In this document: positions 35,577-44,958 of the stretch, piece by piece
Layout of the letters: the number at the start of each line of letters is the position of its first letter
Numbering within the stretch: the first letter of the stretch is position 1
Assembly (NCBI GenBank): GCA_018823175.1
Contig: JAHJIY010000004.1
Coordinates: forward strand, 65,963-126,942
Source: Pseudomonadota bacterium
GTDB taxonomy: Bacteria > Desulfobacterota > Desulfobulbia > Desulfobulbales > JAHJIY01
DNA: 60,980 nt
Reading direction: 5' to 3'
Position numbers and translations under genes: made by a program
Notes under the pieces: generated by a model
What the model saw: only the letters and a program-made list of their open reading frames with translations
Told to the model about the DNA's origin: nothing
Database searches by the model: none

Positions 35577-37199
35577 GATCCTCTTCGCCGCCCAAACCGC
35601 TAATTTTTCACGAAATATTTTAGCATTATGCCTTATATCAACCGGAAAAGCCGGGTTCATTAAAAAATGTTTAATGGAAGAGGTCAACACATTGCCCTGC
35701 GCCAGGGCGGCCAGTTCAGTTAGTAGCTGATCAGGATGTGACACTCTGTGGTATGGTTCGAATATTATTACCGGAATTTCAAATTTATTACCAGCATCTT
35801 TAACCCCGACCAGAGCAGACCGATAAACCTGCGGGTGCTCGTTGAATATCGCCTCACATGGAATGGTGTCCATCACTTTATCCCTGGTTTTTACCCGATG
35901 GCCCTTGCGCCCGCAAAACCAGAGGCGTCCGTTGTCATCCAGATAACCGACGTCGCCGATCCGATGCCAGAACTCATCTCCATCAATAATTTTGGCCAGC
36001 AGATTCTCCTTATCGTTATGATCATAAGCCCTGGTTACCACATCCCCTTTGACCACAATCTCGCCAATCTCACCACCGGCAAGTTCTCTGACTTCCGACC
36101 ATTGACTAATCGGCCCGTCAACCGCCGTAATGATCCTGATTTCCATCCCCGGCAACGGCCGGCCCACACAGGTCCCATGCCCGGTCCTTGTCAGGTTCCA
36201 GGTCTCGGCCAGGATTTCCGTCCCGGTCAGAGAAGCGATTGGTAAGGATTCAGTCGCCCCATACGGGGTATGAATCTCAGCATCAGCCGAAAGAATACCC
36301 TTGACCCGCGCGATAAGTTCACCGGAGACCGGTGCTCCGGCCATCAGAATTTTTTTCAGGGAAGGAAGCTTGATCTTGCGAGCCAGACAATAACGGCTGA
36401 TCACATTCCAGATGGCCGGCGAACCAAATGAATAAGTGACCTGATAGTCCTGGATCGAAGAGACAAATTTGGCAGGATCAACCTTGGCCGGATGGGCCGG
36501 GTTCATGTCCGGAATAACGGCGCAGGCGCCCATCGCCACCGTAAATAAAGCAAAAAGCGGAAAGGCCGGCTGGTCGACATCTTCAGGCTTAATCCCATAA
36601 TAATCCTTGATCAACCGCAACTGGGCCTGAAATATTCCATGCCCATATTGCACGCCTTTGGGTGGCCCGGTACTGCCGGTAGTAAAAATAATCGCCGCCA
36701 GATCGTCCTTGGCGGTATCGACGGTCAGGAAACTGCCCCTGGTAAAATCAGCGATTTTCCGCAGACTTATACCAAATAAGCCAAAGCCGGTGCCAACCAT
36801 GATCTTGATTCTGATCGTCTTAAAAGGTGCGGGGAAAATATTTCGGAAAAGATGGGCGGCCGGGATCCCGATAAAGACATCCGGTTGCACTGAACCGATA
36901 CAGCGCAACAGATTTTTATAGCCCATGCCGGGATCAATCAGGATGACCGGAGCGCCGATCCTGAACAGGGCAAAAGTCAGACAGATAAATTCAAGGGAAG
37001 GGCGTACCATCAGAATGACCCGATCCCCCCTGACAACTCCGACCCTGGTCAGACCGTGGGCGTAGGCCGAAACATGACGCTCAATTTCCGCAAAGGTCCA
37101 CCCCTGATAGCGCCCGGCGGTCGGGCAGAGCAAAGCGGTACGTTCCGGAGTTTTGATCGCTACTTCTGATAAGGCCTGGGCAATATTGTAATTTTCCAT
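35574..37199 (-). CDS. oleC: OleC-like beta-lactone synthetase (AMP-forming ligase fold)
   Basis: OleC uses ATP to close a beta-hydroxy acid to a cis beta-lactone. The ANL-fold protein has the ATP loop IIFTTGSTGPPKG, the motif YGATESLPI, the hinge-region WHRIGDVGYLDDNGRLWFCG and the ending RHNAKIFREKLAVWA with the late lysine. The ATG at 37199 (MENYNIAQ) gives 541 residues and lies one base after the oleB stop; the open frame extends 17 codons further into oleB but is less likely. The stop codon is contributed by a dispersed repeat. Confidence 0.9.
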   Translation of the reverse strand: MENYNIAQALSEVAIKTPERTALLCPTAGRYQGWTFAEIERHVSAYAHGLTRVGVVRGDRVILMVRPSLEFICLTFALFRIGAPVILIDPGMGYKNLLRCIGSVQPDVFIGIPAAHLFRNIFPAPFKTIRIKIMVGTGFGLFGISLRKIADFTRGSFLTVDTAKDDLAAIIFTTGSTGPPKGVQYGHGIFQAQLRLIKDYYGIKPEDVDQPAFPLFALFTVAMGACAVIPDMNPAHPAKVDPAKFVSSIQDYQVTYSFGSPAIWNVISRYCLARKIKLPSLKKILMAGAPVSGELIARVKGILSADAEIHTPYGATESLPIASLTGTEILAETWNLTRTGHGTCVGRPLPGMEIRIITAVDGPISQWSEVRELAGGEIGEIVVKGDVVTRAYDHNDKENLLAKIIDGDEFWHRIGDVGYLDDNGRLWFCGRKGHRVKTRDKVMDTIPCEAIFNEHPQVYRSALVGVKDAGNKFEIPVIIFEPYHRVSHPDQLLTELAALAQGNVLTSSIKHFLMNPAFPVDIRHNAKIFREKLAVWAAKRI

Positions 37200-37200
37200 A

Positions 37201-38070
37201 TCAGGATTGACTAAGATGTTCGGCCAGAAATGACGACAGCAACGGGACAATTTCTTTCAAGGAGTCTTCCAGAAGATAATGGCCGGCGCTTTCAAAGTAA
37301 ATACTGCGGGCCTGAGGAAATCGCTCTTTCCACTCATTGAAATAATAATCATTAAAACAAAAATCTTTGCCGCCCCAAAGAATCAGGAGCGGAGTTTTTT
37401 TGAACTCGCTCAGACCGCCCTCTACTTTCAGCAAGGTTTCCCAGGAGGGATGTGCACAGGAAAGAGGAATGTCCTTAACAAAATTATATACCGCAATCCT
37501 GTTCCGCCATGAATTATAAGGGGCAAGAAACCCTTTACGAACCGGGCGAGGTAGCCGTTTCACCGCCGCCATCCACAGGGCACCTCTAGCAAAAACATTA
37601 AGGCCCCTAACCAGAAATTCACCAAGCAAAGGGATCCGGCAAACCTCGATCCGCCGGGGAATCTCCTTTGAACGGAAGGCTGCGGTATTCATGATAACCA
37701 ATGATTCGATCTGCCCGGCATGCCTTTCAGCGTAGCCCATGCCAATCGCCCCGCCCCAGTCATGAACAACAAGGGTACATTTATCGACCTTAAGATGGGC
37801 CAGCAACTGATCCAGATTATCGATATGTGTTCGTAAAGTATATGGATATCTATACGGCTTATCAGACAGACCGCAGCCCATATGATCCGGCACGATCACC
37901 CGGTATTTTTTCCTTAAAACCGGGACCAGATTACGATAGAAATAAGACCAGGTGGGGTTGCCGTGCAGCATGACGATAACCTTGCCCCGACCCTCGTCCA
38001 GATAGGACATCGCATGGCCGTTGATCTTGAATTTATGCGTTTTAAATGGGTATCCGGCTAATTTCATCAA
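37201..38070 (-). CDS. oleB: OleB-like beta-lactone decarboxylase (alpha/beta hydrolase)
   Basis: OleB removes CO2 from the beta-lactone to leave a cis-olefin. The 289-residue haloalkane-dehalogenase-like protein has HGNPTWSYFYRN (oxyanion region), the nucleophile Asp104 in VVHDWGGAIG, a likely acid Asp236 and the catalytic His264 in SAGHYLLED. Asp in place of Ser at the elbow fits OleB and dehalogenases; the flanking oleA and oleC decide in favour of OleB. It is separate here, not fused to OleC. Confidence 0.9.
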   Translation of the reverse strand: MMKLAGYPFKTHKFKINGHAMSYLDEGRGKVIVMLHGNPTWSYFYRNLVPVLRKKYRVIVPDHMGCGLSDKPYRYPYTLRTHIDNLDQLLAHLKVDKCTLVVHDWGGAIGMGYAERHAGQIESLVIMNTAAFRSKEIPRRIEVCRIPLLGEFLVRGLNVFARGALWMAAVKRLPRPVRKGFLAPYNSWRNRIAVYNFVKDIPLSCAHPSWETLLKVEGGLSEFKKTPLLILWGGKDFCFNDYYFNEWKERFPQARSIYFESAGHYLLEDSLKEIVPLLSSFLAEHLSQS

Positions 38071-38190
38071 TATTTCTTATATTCTCAACTCTTTGCTTCG
38101 CACAGCAGTTTAAACCGTGGAATATGCTGGACAAAAAACGGGATCTTTCTGGCGATCGTCACTTTCTACTTGATTTTGTCACGGATCAAA

Positions 38191-39225
38191 CTACCAGTCA
38201 ACCCCCAGCATCAGACAGTTAATCCCACTACCAATACCAAGAAGAGCACAACGTTGCCCGTGTTGCAAGACAGATTGCTCGATGCCGATCGCCATGGTAA
38301 TCGGTGCCGAGACCGATCCCACATTACCCAAACTGGACAAGGTCTCAAAATTTTTGGCCAGATCAAGACCGAGGGTTTCGAAAAGAAGGCTGGCATGGGC
38401 CCTGCCTACCTGATGACAAAAAAAGCGGCTGATGGAATCCGGGGCCCAGCTGGTTTCGGTAATGAAATCCTGCCAGGTCAGAGCAGCGGTCTCCACCCCG
38501 CGGCGCAACAGTTCCTCTGAGTCGGTATCCATCAATATTCCACCCTCTCCGGCCGCGCCGCCCTTACAAAGGTCGTTAAACGAGGTATTGGCCCGCCAGG
38601 CGCCACCAATCAAATGATGGCCGGTATCATGGTTTCTGGCATCACTCATCGCCAGGGCGACAGCACCGGAACCGATCGTAAATGAAGCAAATGAAGATTT
38701 AATTGACTTGCGAGTCAGACTCAGATCGGCAAGCAGACTGTTAATTGTCGAATCAACCAGACTTTCCGCCGTCTCACCGGAGACAATCAGGCCATTTCTG
38801 ACCTGGCCCAGTTCAATCATGGAGGCCAGCATAATCATCCCGTTTAAAAAACCCAGACAGGCATTTGAGATATCAAGAACCAGACATTTTTCGGAAAGAC
38901 GCAACTTGTGATGAACAAAAGAGGCGGTGGCAGGCTCGATCATATCACGACAGACCCCGGTAAAGATGAGACACTCAATATCGGCCGCAGCAATACCGGA
39001 TGCGGCAATGGCTTTGCGACCGGCCATGATCGCTCCGTCGCTCGGCCTGGTACCGGCATCCCAGAAACGGCGCTCCTTGATTCCAGACATCAGCTCCAGC
39101 CTGCCTTCCGGCAGCTTCAAACGATCATACACCGGCGCCAGGCGGGACTCAAGGTCGGCGGAGCTTACCACGTTTGGCGGCAGCTGATAGCCGAAGTTAT
39201 GAAGGGAGACGTGATTAAAACGCAT
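38191..39225 (-). CDS. oleA: OleA-like thiolase performing head-to-head acyl condensation
   Basis: OleA condenses two fatty acyl thioesters to a 2-alkyl-3-oxo acid. The 344-residue thiolase-fold protein shows the catalytic Cys123 (ISNACLGF), His271 (FCHQVG), Asn301 (SLGNVGS) and Glu97 (DMIEPATAS), the last matching the OleA-specific base. It is longer than ordinary FabH. Its ATG directly follows the stop codon of the FabI-like gene, with no gap, which implies strict translational coupling to the fatty-acid genes. Substrate (CoA or ACP ester) is unknown. Confidence 0.92.
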   Translation of the reverse strand: MRFNHVSLHNFGYQLPPNVVSSADLESRLAPVYDRLKLPEGRLELMSGIKERRFWDAGTRPSDGAIMAGRKAIAASGIAAADIECLIFTGVCRDMIEPATASFVHHKLRLSEKCLVLDISNACLGFLNGMIMLASMIELGQVRNGLIVSGETAESLVDSTINSLLADLSLTRKSIKSSFASFTIGSGAVALAMSDARNHDTGHHLIGGAWRANTSFNDLCKGGAAGEGGILMDTDSEELLRRGVETAALTWQDFITETSWAPDSISRFFCHQVGRAHASLLFETLGLDLAKNFETLSSLGNVGSVSAPITMAIGIEQSVLQHGQRCALLGIGSGINCLMLGVDW

Positions 39226-40029
39226 CTAAGCGAGGCCCTGGGCAACAACGTCGGAATCAAAATAATTGATTCCCATGCCGGCATCAATCACCAGACATTG
39301 CGAATTAATGCCCGATGAACGTTCCGACAACAGAAAAGCTACAACATCGGCAACCTCACTGGTATGGAGGGCCTCTTTTCGCAAGGTAAGTTTTTCAGCG
39401 TAAATATAACTGTCAACATAACCGGGGATCCCGGCAGAGGCCGAGGTTTTTAGCAGGCCGGGACAAACCGCGTTAAATCGGACGCGGGAAAAAGCGGAAA
39501 AACTCTTGGCCAGAAAGCAAACCGATGACTCAAGGGCCGCTTTTATCGGGGCCATATAACCATAATTCTCGGCCGCCATCCGGGTGGTTGAAATCGAGAT
39601 AGTCACCGCCGAAGCAGACTCGGCCAGGAGATCCTTGAAATGATTACTGATCGCTATAAATGAAAAACAGGAGATATCAACCGCCTGCAGAAAATCACGC
39701 TTCAGGGTCTCATGAAAGGGTTTCATCCCTTCCGAGTAGTTGGCAAAGGCAATGGAATGGACCAGACCATCGATCTTTTTACCAGCAAGATCATTCTTAA
39801 TCTCACGGCTGACCCGAACCACATTTGCCTCATCCTCCACATCGCAGATGTAAACGGCTGAATCGGGAAACAGCTTTACCGCGGCGGCCTTGCGCTCTTC
39901 GGAGCGGACCACATGAATAACCTCCGCCCCTTCGGCGACCAGCGCCTTACCCACCGCACAGGCCACCGATTTCCGGTTGGCTAACCCGAAAACCACAAAT
40001 CGTTTGTTTTGAAAATTTAAAAAACTCAT
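39226..40029 (-). CDS. FabI-like enoyl-ACP reductase
   Basis: The 267-residue SDR protein aligns with FabI: the coenzyme segment [31 protein letters not shown], and Tyr plus Lys in [13 protein letters not shown] (equivalents of E. coli Tyr156 and Lys163). The position of E. coli FabI Tyr146 is Ile in this protein. FabI reduces the trans-2-enoyl group in each elongation round; the change and the position directly before oleA suggest a specialised reductase for this cluster rather than the housekeeping enzyme. Its TAG stop abuts the oleA ATG. Confidence 0.85.
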   Translation of the reverse strand: MSFLNFQNKRFVVFGLANRKSVACAVGKALVAEGAEVIHVVRSEERKAAAVKLFPDSAVYICDVEDEANVVRVSREIKNDLAGKKIDGLVHSIAFANYSEGMKPFHETLKRDFLQAVDISCFSFIAISNHFKDLLAESASAVTISISTTRMAAENYGYMAPIKAALESSVCFLAKSFSAFSRVRFNAVCPGLLKTSASAGIPGYVDSYIYAEKLTLRKEALHTSEVADVVAFLLSERSSGINSQCLVIDAGMGINYFDSDVVAQGLA

Positions 40030-40058
40030 GGGTTATAAATACTTCCAATTATCATTTT

Positions 40059-40490
40059 TCAGGTCATGGCGCAGGCAAATTCCACTTTCACCGCTACTTT
40101 GCCGCCGACCGTAATCGTCCCTTTCATAAACCAGGCCGGGCCAACATTTTCTTTCAGTGATGCCTCAATGACGATGGTCTCGCCGGGCCGCACTTCCCGT
40201 TTGAATTTTGCCCCGACGATTCTGGTTAAGACCGGAATCCGGGATGACGCATGCGGCTGGTTTATCATTTTCTTTGAAATCAGGGCGGCGCCGGCCTGAA
40301 ATACCGCTTCACACAAAATAACCCCGGGCATAATCGGGTGGTCCGGGTAATGGCCGGAAAAAATATCCAACTCAAGGGGAATATCCTTCTCCGCCACAAT
40401 CCTCTCGCTATTTAGCTCAATAATCCGATCCAGCCAAAGAAAAGGCGGCCGATGAGGGATTAATTCATATATCTTTTCAAGAGAGGTCAT
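40059..40490 (-). CDS. fabZ: FabZ-like 3-hydroxyacyl-ACP dehydratase
   Basis: This 143-residue hot-dog-fold protein has LIPHRPPFLWLDRI, the catalytic His47 in SGHYPDHPIMPGV and Glu61 in CEAVFQAGA, fourteen residues apart as in E. coli FabZ. It dehydrates the 3-hydroxyacyl-ACP made by the FabG-like protein of the cluster. It is 29 bases upstream of the FabI-like gene. Confidence 0.88.
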   Translation of the reverse strand: MTSLEKIYELIPHRPPFLWLDRIIELNSERIVAEKDIPLELDIFSGHYPDHPIMPGVILCEAVFQAGAALISKKMINQPHASSRIPVLTRIVGAKFKREVRPGETIVIEASLKENVGPAWFMKGTITVGGKVAVKVEFACAMT

Positions 40491-40575
40491 CTTAAAAAAG
40501 TTCGGAGTTAAAATAACTGCCTAATTAAAATTACGAAATCAAACTACAAACTAGCCACTTGTCACGTTCAACTAA

Positions 40576-41313
40576 CTATAACCCACCGTTGATATCAAGC
40601 ACACTGCCGGTAATATATGCCGCGCTCGGCCCGGCCAGGAACAGTACGGCCTGGGCTACTTCCTCGGCCCTGCCAAAACGCCGCATGGGCACCATGTTTT
40701 TATATTCTTTTACCTGTTCCGGCGTGAGATCGGCCAATAATTCGGTTTCAATAAAGCCGGGGGACACACAGTTAACGGTAATTTTACGTTTTGCGGTTTC
40801 CTTGGCCAGGGACCGCATCAACCCGATCTGCCCGGCCTTGGAGGCGGCATAATTGGTTTGCCCGGCAAAACCCATCTGGGCCATGGGCGAAGTTATGAAA
40901 ATAATCCTGCCATATTTTTGCTTCAACATGAGCAGGACGGCATGCTTGGCCATATTATAGGAACCGGTAAGGTTCACGTCCAGCACCCGCTGCCAATCTT
41001 CATGGGGCATCATGGCCATGACGCCATCCCGCCGGATCCCGGCATTACTGACCAGGATATCAATGGTATCAAACTGTTCCTCCACCTGACGATAAAAACC
41101 CTCTACCGCCTCATAATCCGAGACATCACAACGATAGAGCTGCAAACGATCGCCAACATCGACCCTATTGATAAATTCACGGGCCGCCTGCTCGTCGAAG
41201 CCATAAACCCCGATTACCGTAGCGCCTGCGGCCAGCAAAGCCTCGGCAATAGCCCGGCCAATCCCTCTGGTCGCTCCGGTTACAATCGCTTTTTGTCCGG
41301 TGAAATCAGTCAT
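40576..41313 (-). CDS. fabG: 3-oxoacyl-ACP reductase FabG
   Basis: The 245-residue SDR has the cofactor motif TGATRGIG (12-19), NAG at 90-92 and the catalytic Ser142, Tyr155 and Lys159 (NYAASKAGQ). The C-terminal TGSVLDINGGL is typical. It reduces 3-oxoacyl-ACP from the FabF condensation. It is separated from the desaturase-like genes by a broken GxxExxY gene and from fabZ by 85 bases. Confidence 0.92.
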   Translation of the reverse strand: MTDFTGQKAIVTGATRGIGRAIAEALLAAGATVIGVYGFDEQAAREFINRVDVGDRLQLYRCDVSDYEAVEGFYRQVEEQFDTIDILVSNAGIRRDGVMAMMPHEDWQRVLDVNLTGSYNMAKHAVLLMLKQKYGRIIFITSPMAQMGFAGQTNYAASKAGQIGLMRSLAKETAKRKITVNCVSPGFIETELLADLTPEQVKEYKNMVPMRRFGRAEEVAQAVLFLAGPSAAYITGSVLDINGGL

Positions 41314-41355
41314 ATTTTTGCCACAGAACCCACAGAAAACACTGAAGTTAAGATG

Positions 41356-41766
41356 CTAATAAACAATACGTTTAATAACGGCCTTAGGATAACAAAAATT
41401 TACCAATAGTCCTACATGAAGGCCGCTTGCCTTTAGATAATTGATCAACTGGGCTTCGTGGGCCAAGGATAGATCTTTTTGAGCTTTCAACTCAACGACA
41501 ACTTTATTCTCTACAACTAAATCGGCGATGTACTTACCAACAATTACGCCCTTGTATCTGACTTCAAAAGGAACTTAACTGGCTACGGAAACACCGTGCA
41601 AAGATAATTCCTTCAACAGGGCTGTTTCGTACACTTGTTCCAAAAAACCAGCACCGAGTTCACGATATACTTCATAGACACAACCACGAATACGATAAGT
41701 CAGTTCCTCGTCATGTAAAACAAAATCACTTTCTGTGTCCTTCCGTGGTTTCCGTGGCAAAATCAA
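41356..41766 (-). pseudogene. GxxExxY-family gene broken by one in-frame stop
   Basis: On the minus strand the frame from 41766 (TTG) reads a GxxExxY protein, with IRGCVYEVYRELGAGFLEQVY. It meets TAA at 41575-41577 and continues in the same frame for 72 codons with the rest of the family: VPFEVRYKGVIVGKYIADL, VVVELKAQKDL, HEAQLINYLKASGLHVGLL and a TAG at 41356. The lost residue was probably Gln (CAA to TAA). The start overlaps the stop of the upstream desaturase-like gene by four bases. The family function is unknown. Short PCR-type error in the source sequence is an alternative explanation. Confidence 0.82.
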
Positions 41767-43169
41767 CTCCGCAAGTAGGCATCCACATCATTGGAGACAA
41801 TGACCCCATAGTTAATAGCCCCCAGCCAGCCGGACATGATGATCCCCACCGAACCGACATGGAAAAGCCCGGGAATCTCTTTAAATATGGTCCGCGAGAT
41901 ATCAAGCCCCTCGAATTTGGTGCCGAAGGAAGTCCCTTTGGTATGCAGGGTATAACGATGAAAGGTCTTGGGAGTCGCGGCCTCCAGCCAATCACATTTC
42001 GCGCGGATATCAGGGATATAGCGTTCCAGATCATTAAGCGAGCGCTGAATCATTCGATCTTTCTCTTTTTTGTAATCTTCAGCGGAAAGATTCACCCAAT
42101 CGTCATAGCGACCGTTCATGGAAGCAACCACGGTATATCGGTCATGGTCCGGTCTGGTCTTGGGATAGTAAAGAGAAAAAGTACGACTGCGGGTCTCGAT
42201 GTCAAGCAACTCTTCAGAGCTGAATTCCTGAGCCGTGGAGGTAAAGAGCAGATCACCGATATCATTGATCACCTCTCCTTTCCTGATTCCCATATAGACC
42301 TGGCAACTTGAATTATTCACCTTGACCGGCTTAACGTTTTCCAGAAATTCTTCAGAAAAAACTTCTTCTCCGGCCAGATCATATATCGTGTTAAGAATGC
42401 CGGAATTGGAAACCACGCTCTTCGCTGCGATCACCCGGCCATTGACCTCAACCCCCCGGACCAAACCTTGCTCGATAACCACACGATCAACCTTGGAACG
42501 GGTACAAACCGTAACCCCGTTTGCTTCTATCTCATCGACCATCATTTTGATCAGTTTGTCGGTGCCGCCGGTAAAGGTAAAGACCCCTTTATTCATGAAA
42601 TTGGAAAAAACTATTCCGTAAGTGATCGCGGGGTCATCAAGATTTGAGCCGTTGGCGTAGGTGATTGGTTCCATCAGCAACCGATGAACATCGCTTCGAC
42701 CCGGGAAAAATTTCTCAAACAGTTCCCGGGTGGTCATCGAACGATCATCATAAAAATTCATCCCGGCCACGGTATTGAAAAAATCGTCGACCACCGACTG
42801 ATTGATTTTAAATTTATTGACCATGATCCCGGTAAAATCGACTTTATCGAAGGTGGTGGTCAGGGAAAACTGAGGATTATCAAAGACGATTTTTTTTAAC
42901 TGAACAATCGAGTCCATAATCTGCCGGTTCCAGTATTTCCGGCAGGTTTTTATCATGCCAAAAGGAAAACCATGCAGTGATATATCGAAGATATGACCCT
43001 GGCGTTTAAACCAGGTGGCAAGACCGCCAAGCTGATGGTGATGCTCAAGCAACAAGACACGGTGTCCGGCCTTGGCCAATCGATTGGCCGAAGTAAGACC
43101 GCCGAGACCGGAGCCGATCACCACAACATCATAGTTGTCCGCCGCTTTATCTATTGAGTTATAAGACAT
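41763..43169 (-). CDS. Phytoene-desaturase-like FAD oxidoreductase 1
   Basis: The 468-residue protein has the Rossmann FAD site [18 protein letters not shown] with the downstream [11 protein letters not shown], the central segment [20 protein letters not shown], and the C-terminal FAD signature [22 protein letters not shown]. This is the CrtI/CRTISO/RetSat fold. There are no carotenoid synthesis genes in the window, while an ACP, KAS II and FabG/Z/I are adjacent. A role on an acyl chain (desaturation, isomerisation or saturation) is therefore more likely than on phytoene. It starts two bases after the second paralogue's stop. Confidence 0.87.
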   Translation of the reverse strand: MSYNSIDKAADNYDVVVIGSGLGGLTSANRLAKAGHRVLLLEHHHQLGGLATWFKRQGHIFDISLHGFPFGMIKTCRKYWNRQIMDSIVQLKKIVFDNPQFSLTTTFDKVDFTGIMVNKFKINQSVVDDFFNTVAGMNFYDDRSMTTRELFEKFFPGRSDVHRLLMEPITYANGSNLDDPAITYGIVFSNFMNKGVFTFTGGTDKLIKMMVDEIEANGVTVCTRSKVDRVVIEQGLVRGVEVNGRVIAAKSVVSNSGILNTIYDLAGEEVFSEEFLENVKPVKVNNSSCQVYMGIRKGEVINDIGDLLFTSTAQEFSSEELLDIETRSRTFSLYYPKTRPDHDRYTVVASMNGRYDDWVNLSAEDYKKEKDRMIQRSLNDLERYIPDIRAKCDWLEAATPKTFHRYTLHTKGTSFGTKFEGLDISRTIFKEIPGLFHVGSVGIIMSGWLGAINYGVIVSNDVDAYLRS

Positions 43170-43171
43170 GA

Positions 43172-44554
43172 CTAAATCTTATCCAGAATATGGTGGTTAA
43201 TCATAGTGACCCCGGAAAGCATGGCCCCGACAATCCCCAGGTAGCCCTGATCCGTTCCGGCAACATATAGATTATCGTAGGCCGTACGCCCGTCTTTTAA
43301 TTTAACAGGACTTCCGTAAACCGCGCCCTGGGCCTTACCGGTGAATTTTTCAATGGTGACCGGGGTAAAAGAGTCTTGGTATACAATGTTTTGTTCATAA
43401 TTCCCAATAATTTCCCCGGTTATTCGTCGCGACCTGGCCCCCCACTCCTCTTTCATCCACTTATACTGAGGAGCGTCGGCCTGTTGCCAGATGCTATAAT
43501 TGGCCGGATGAGTTACTCGCAACTGGAAGGGGTCGTCGGGGGGCAGCCCTTTAAAATTACCGGGAAAACATATTACCCCGCAATCAACATTTACTGCCTG
43601 CAAAGGGCGGCAATAGTCAAATTGCTCGGCCAAATTATAAAATATAATTGTTTGATCGCATTGCAGACTATGCCGTGCTTCCGGGGTCAGAAAGTAGACC
43701 ATTTCAGTAAAACTCATCTGCCCTTCATAAGGGGCGGCCAGCGCACTATCACCTGTGAATCCAAGGGTCGCCGGGTAACCGGCCGTTGAGATAACATCAT
43801 CGACTTGCATAAACTCCCCGGACTCCAAATAAACTCCAAGAACCTTAGTTCCAACAAGTTTCAAACTCTCGACCGCTGTCTTGAAACGAATTTCTCCCCC
43901 TAGAGCTTTATAATGGTCGATCAGCACATTTAAAAAATCCTTAACCGTCCCGGCGGGGCGGAACATCCCCTCCTGAAATATGGAACGGAACATGATGACA
44001 AATTGACTGAAATCCATATCATGCTCTTCACTGTTTCCATAAACCATTAACGGCCAGAGCAGCATGTCAATCAGCAAGCGGTCGCCAAGAAATTCATCCA
44101 ATTTTTGACGGGTTGAAATCCGGGGTTTTGGCGTAAACGGGTCGTAATCATCGACAACAGACACCAAATGATTAAAGCGATCAATGACACGGGGGAAAAG
44201 GCGAGCCACTTCTTCCTGTAAAAGGGTGAAATCATTAGAAAACAACAAAGAAGTATTGCCCGGAAAAAGTATCTTGGACGAAAATTGTTCGTGGGTCGCA
44301 AGCTGACGGCGGGACAATTTCAACTGCCGAAAAAGACGATTAAGGGGGGCCGCCTTATCTTCCGGAGCCGCATAGTTAGTCATGGCGTGAAGTCCGGTTT
44401 CCAGCAACATGCCCTGCCGGTAATAATAGGAATTCAGCCCGCCGGCAATACTATGTTTTTCAAGAATAATTACTTTATGCCCGAAACGGGCGTAACGGAT
44501 ACCGGCTGCAAGGCCGGAAAGACCAGCGCCGATTATGACTAGAGTGTGAGACAC
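43172..44554 (-). CDS. Phytoene-desaturase-like FAD oxidoreductase 2
   Basis: This 460-residue paralogue shares the FAD site [18 protein letters not shown] and [12 protein letters not shown] at the N-terminus and [21 protein letters not shown] (two joined halves of the C-terminal signature) at the end. The middle differs strongly from the neighbour, so the two probably perform different steps. It lies 22 bases after the ACP gene and 2 bases before the other flavoprotein. As with its partner, the substrate is inferred to be a carrier-bound acyl chain, not a carotenoid. Confidence 0.87.
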   Translation of the reverse strand: MSHTLVIIGAGLSGLAAGIRYARFGHKVIILEKHSIAGGLNSYYYRQGMLLETGLHAMTNYAAPEDKAAPLNRLFRQLKLSRRQLATHEQFSSKILFPGNTSLLFSNDFTLLQEEVARLFPRVIDRFNHLVSVVDDYDPFTPKPRISTRQKLDEFLGDRLLIDMLLWPLMVYGNSEEHDMDFSQFVIMFRSIFQEGMFRPAGTVKDFLNVLIDHYKALGGEIRFKTAVESLKLVGTKVLGVYLESGEFMQVDDVISTAGYPATLGFTGDSALAAPYEGQMSFTEMVYFLTPEARHSLQCDQTIIFYNLAEQFDYCRPLQAVNVDCGVICFPGNFKGLPPDDPFQLRVTHPANYSIWQQADAPQYKWMKEEWGARSRRITGEIIGNYEQNIVYQDSFTPVTIEKFTGKAQGAVYGSPVKLKDGRTAYDNLYVAGTDQGYLGIVGAMLSGVTMINHHILDKI

Positions 44555-44576
44555 TTAACTAATATGGCAAAGTCAA

Positions 44577-44828
44577 TCAAGCAGCCTGAAGAAGGGGTTC
44601 AAGATAATTCACGCAACTGTCGAGGGTAGCCAATTCAGGATAATCCGCCTCAGGGATTTGAAGCTTATAGCGTTTTCGCAATTCCATAACGATATCAAGA
44701 AAATCCATGGAATCGAGATCAAGTTGGTCACGAAGAGGCTGATCAGCCGCGAGATTATCCATATCGGCATCCTCGTCAATATCCTGGATTATCTCAACAA
44801 CAACATCCTTAATCTCTTCACGTGTCAT
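44577..44828 (-). CDS. Dedicated acyl carrier protein
   Basis: From the ATG at 44828 (GAGGG five bases upstream) the protein has 83 residues, the usual ACP size. Ser40 in LDLDSMDFLD is the phosphopantetheine site, in a strongly acidic four-helix context. A longer frame of 31 more codons exists but has a poor, hydrophobic and non-family sequence. Placed between FabF and two flavoproteins, it is probably a private carrier for the cluster's acyl chain. Confidence 0.9.
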   Translation of the reverse strand: MTREEIKDVVVEIIQDIDEDADMDNLAADQPLRDQLDLDSMDFLDIVMELRKRYKLQIPEADYPELATLDSCVNYLEPLLQAA

Positions 44829-44958
44829 AAAAACCCTCACAGTTATAAATAAGCAAACGGGCAAAATATCAATCTTTGCCACGAAATTATAATAATATTT
44901 AAACAAACAATAATAACACAAAAAAAAAGTCCGTAAAGGTCAAAATCAAATGATTTTT

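Noticed and set aside
41309..41345. Coding sequence between fabG and the GxxExxY gene
   Set aside because: The stretch resembles the CCACAGAACCCACAGAA-type repeat leader and has no start with a ribosome site.
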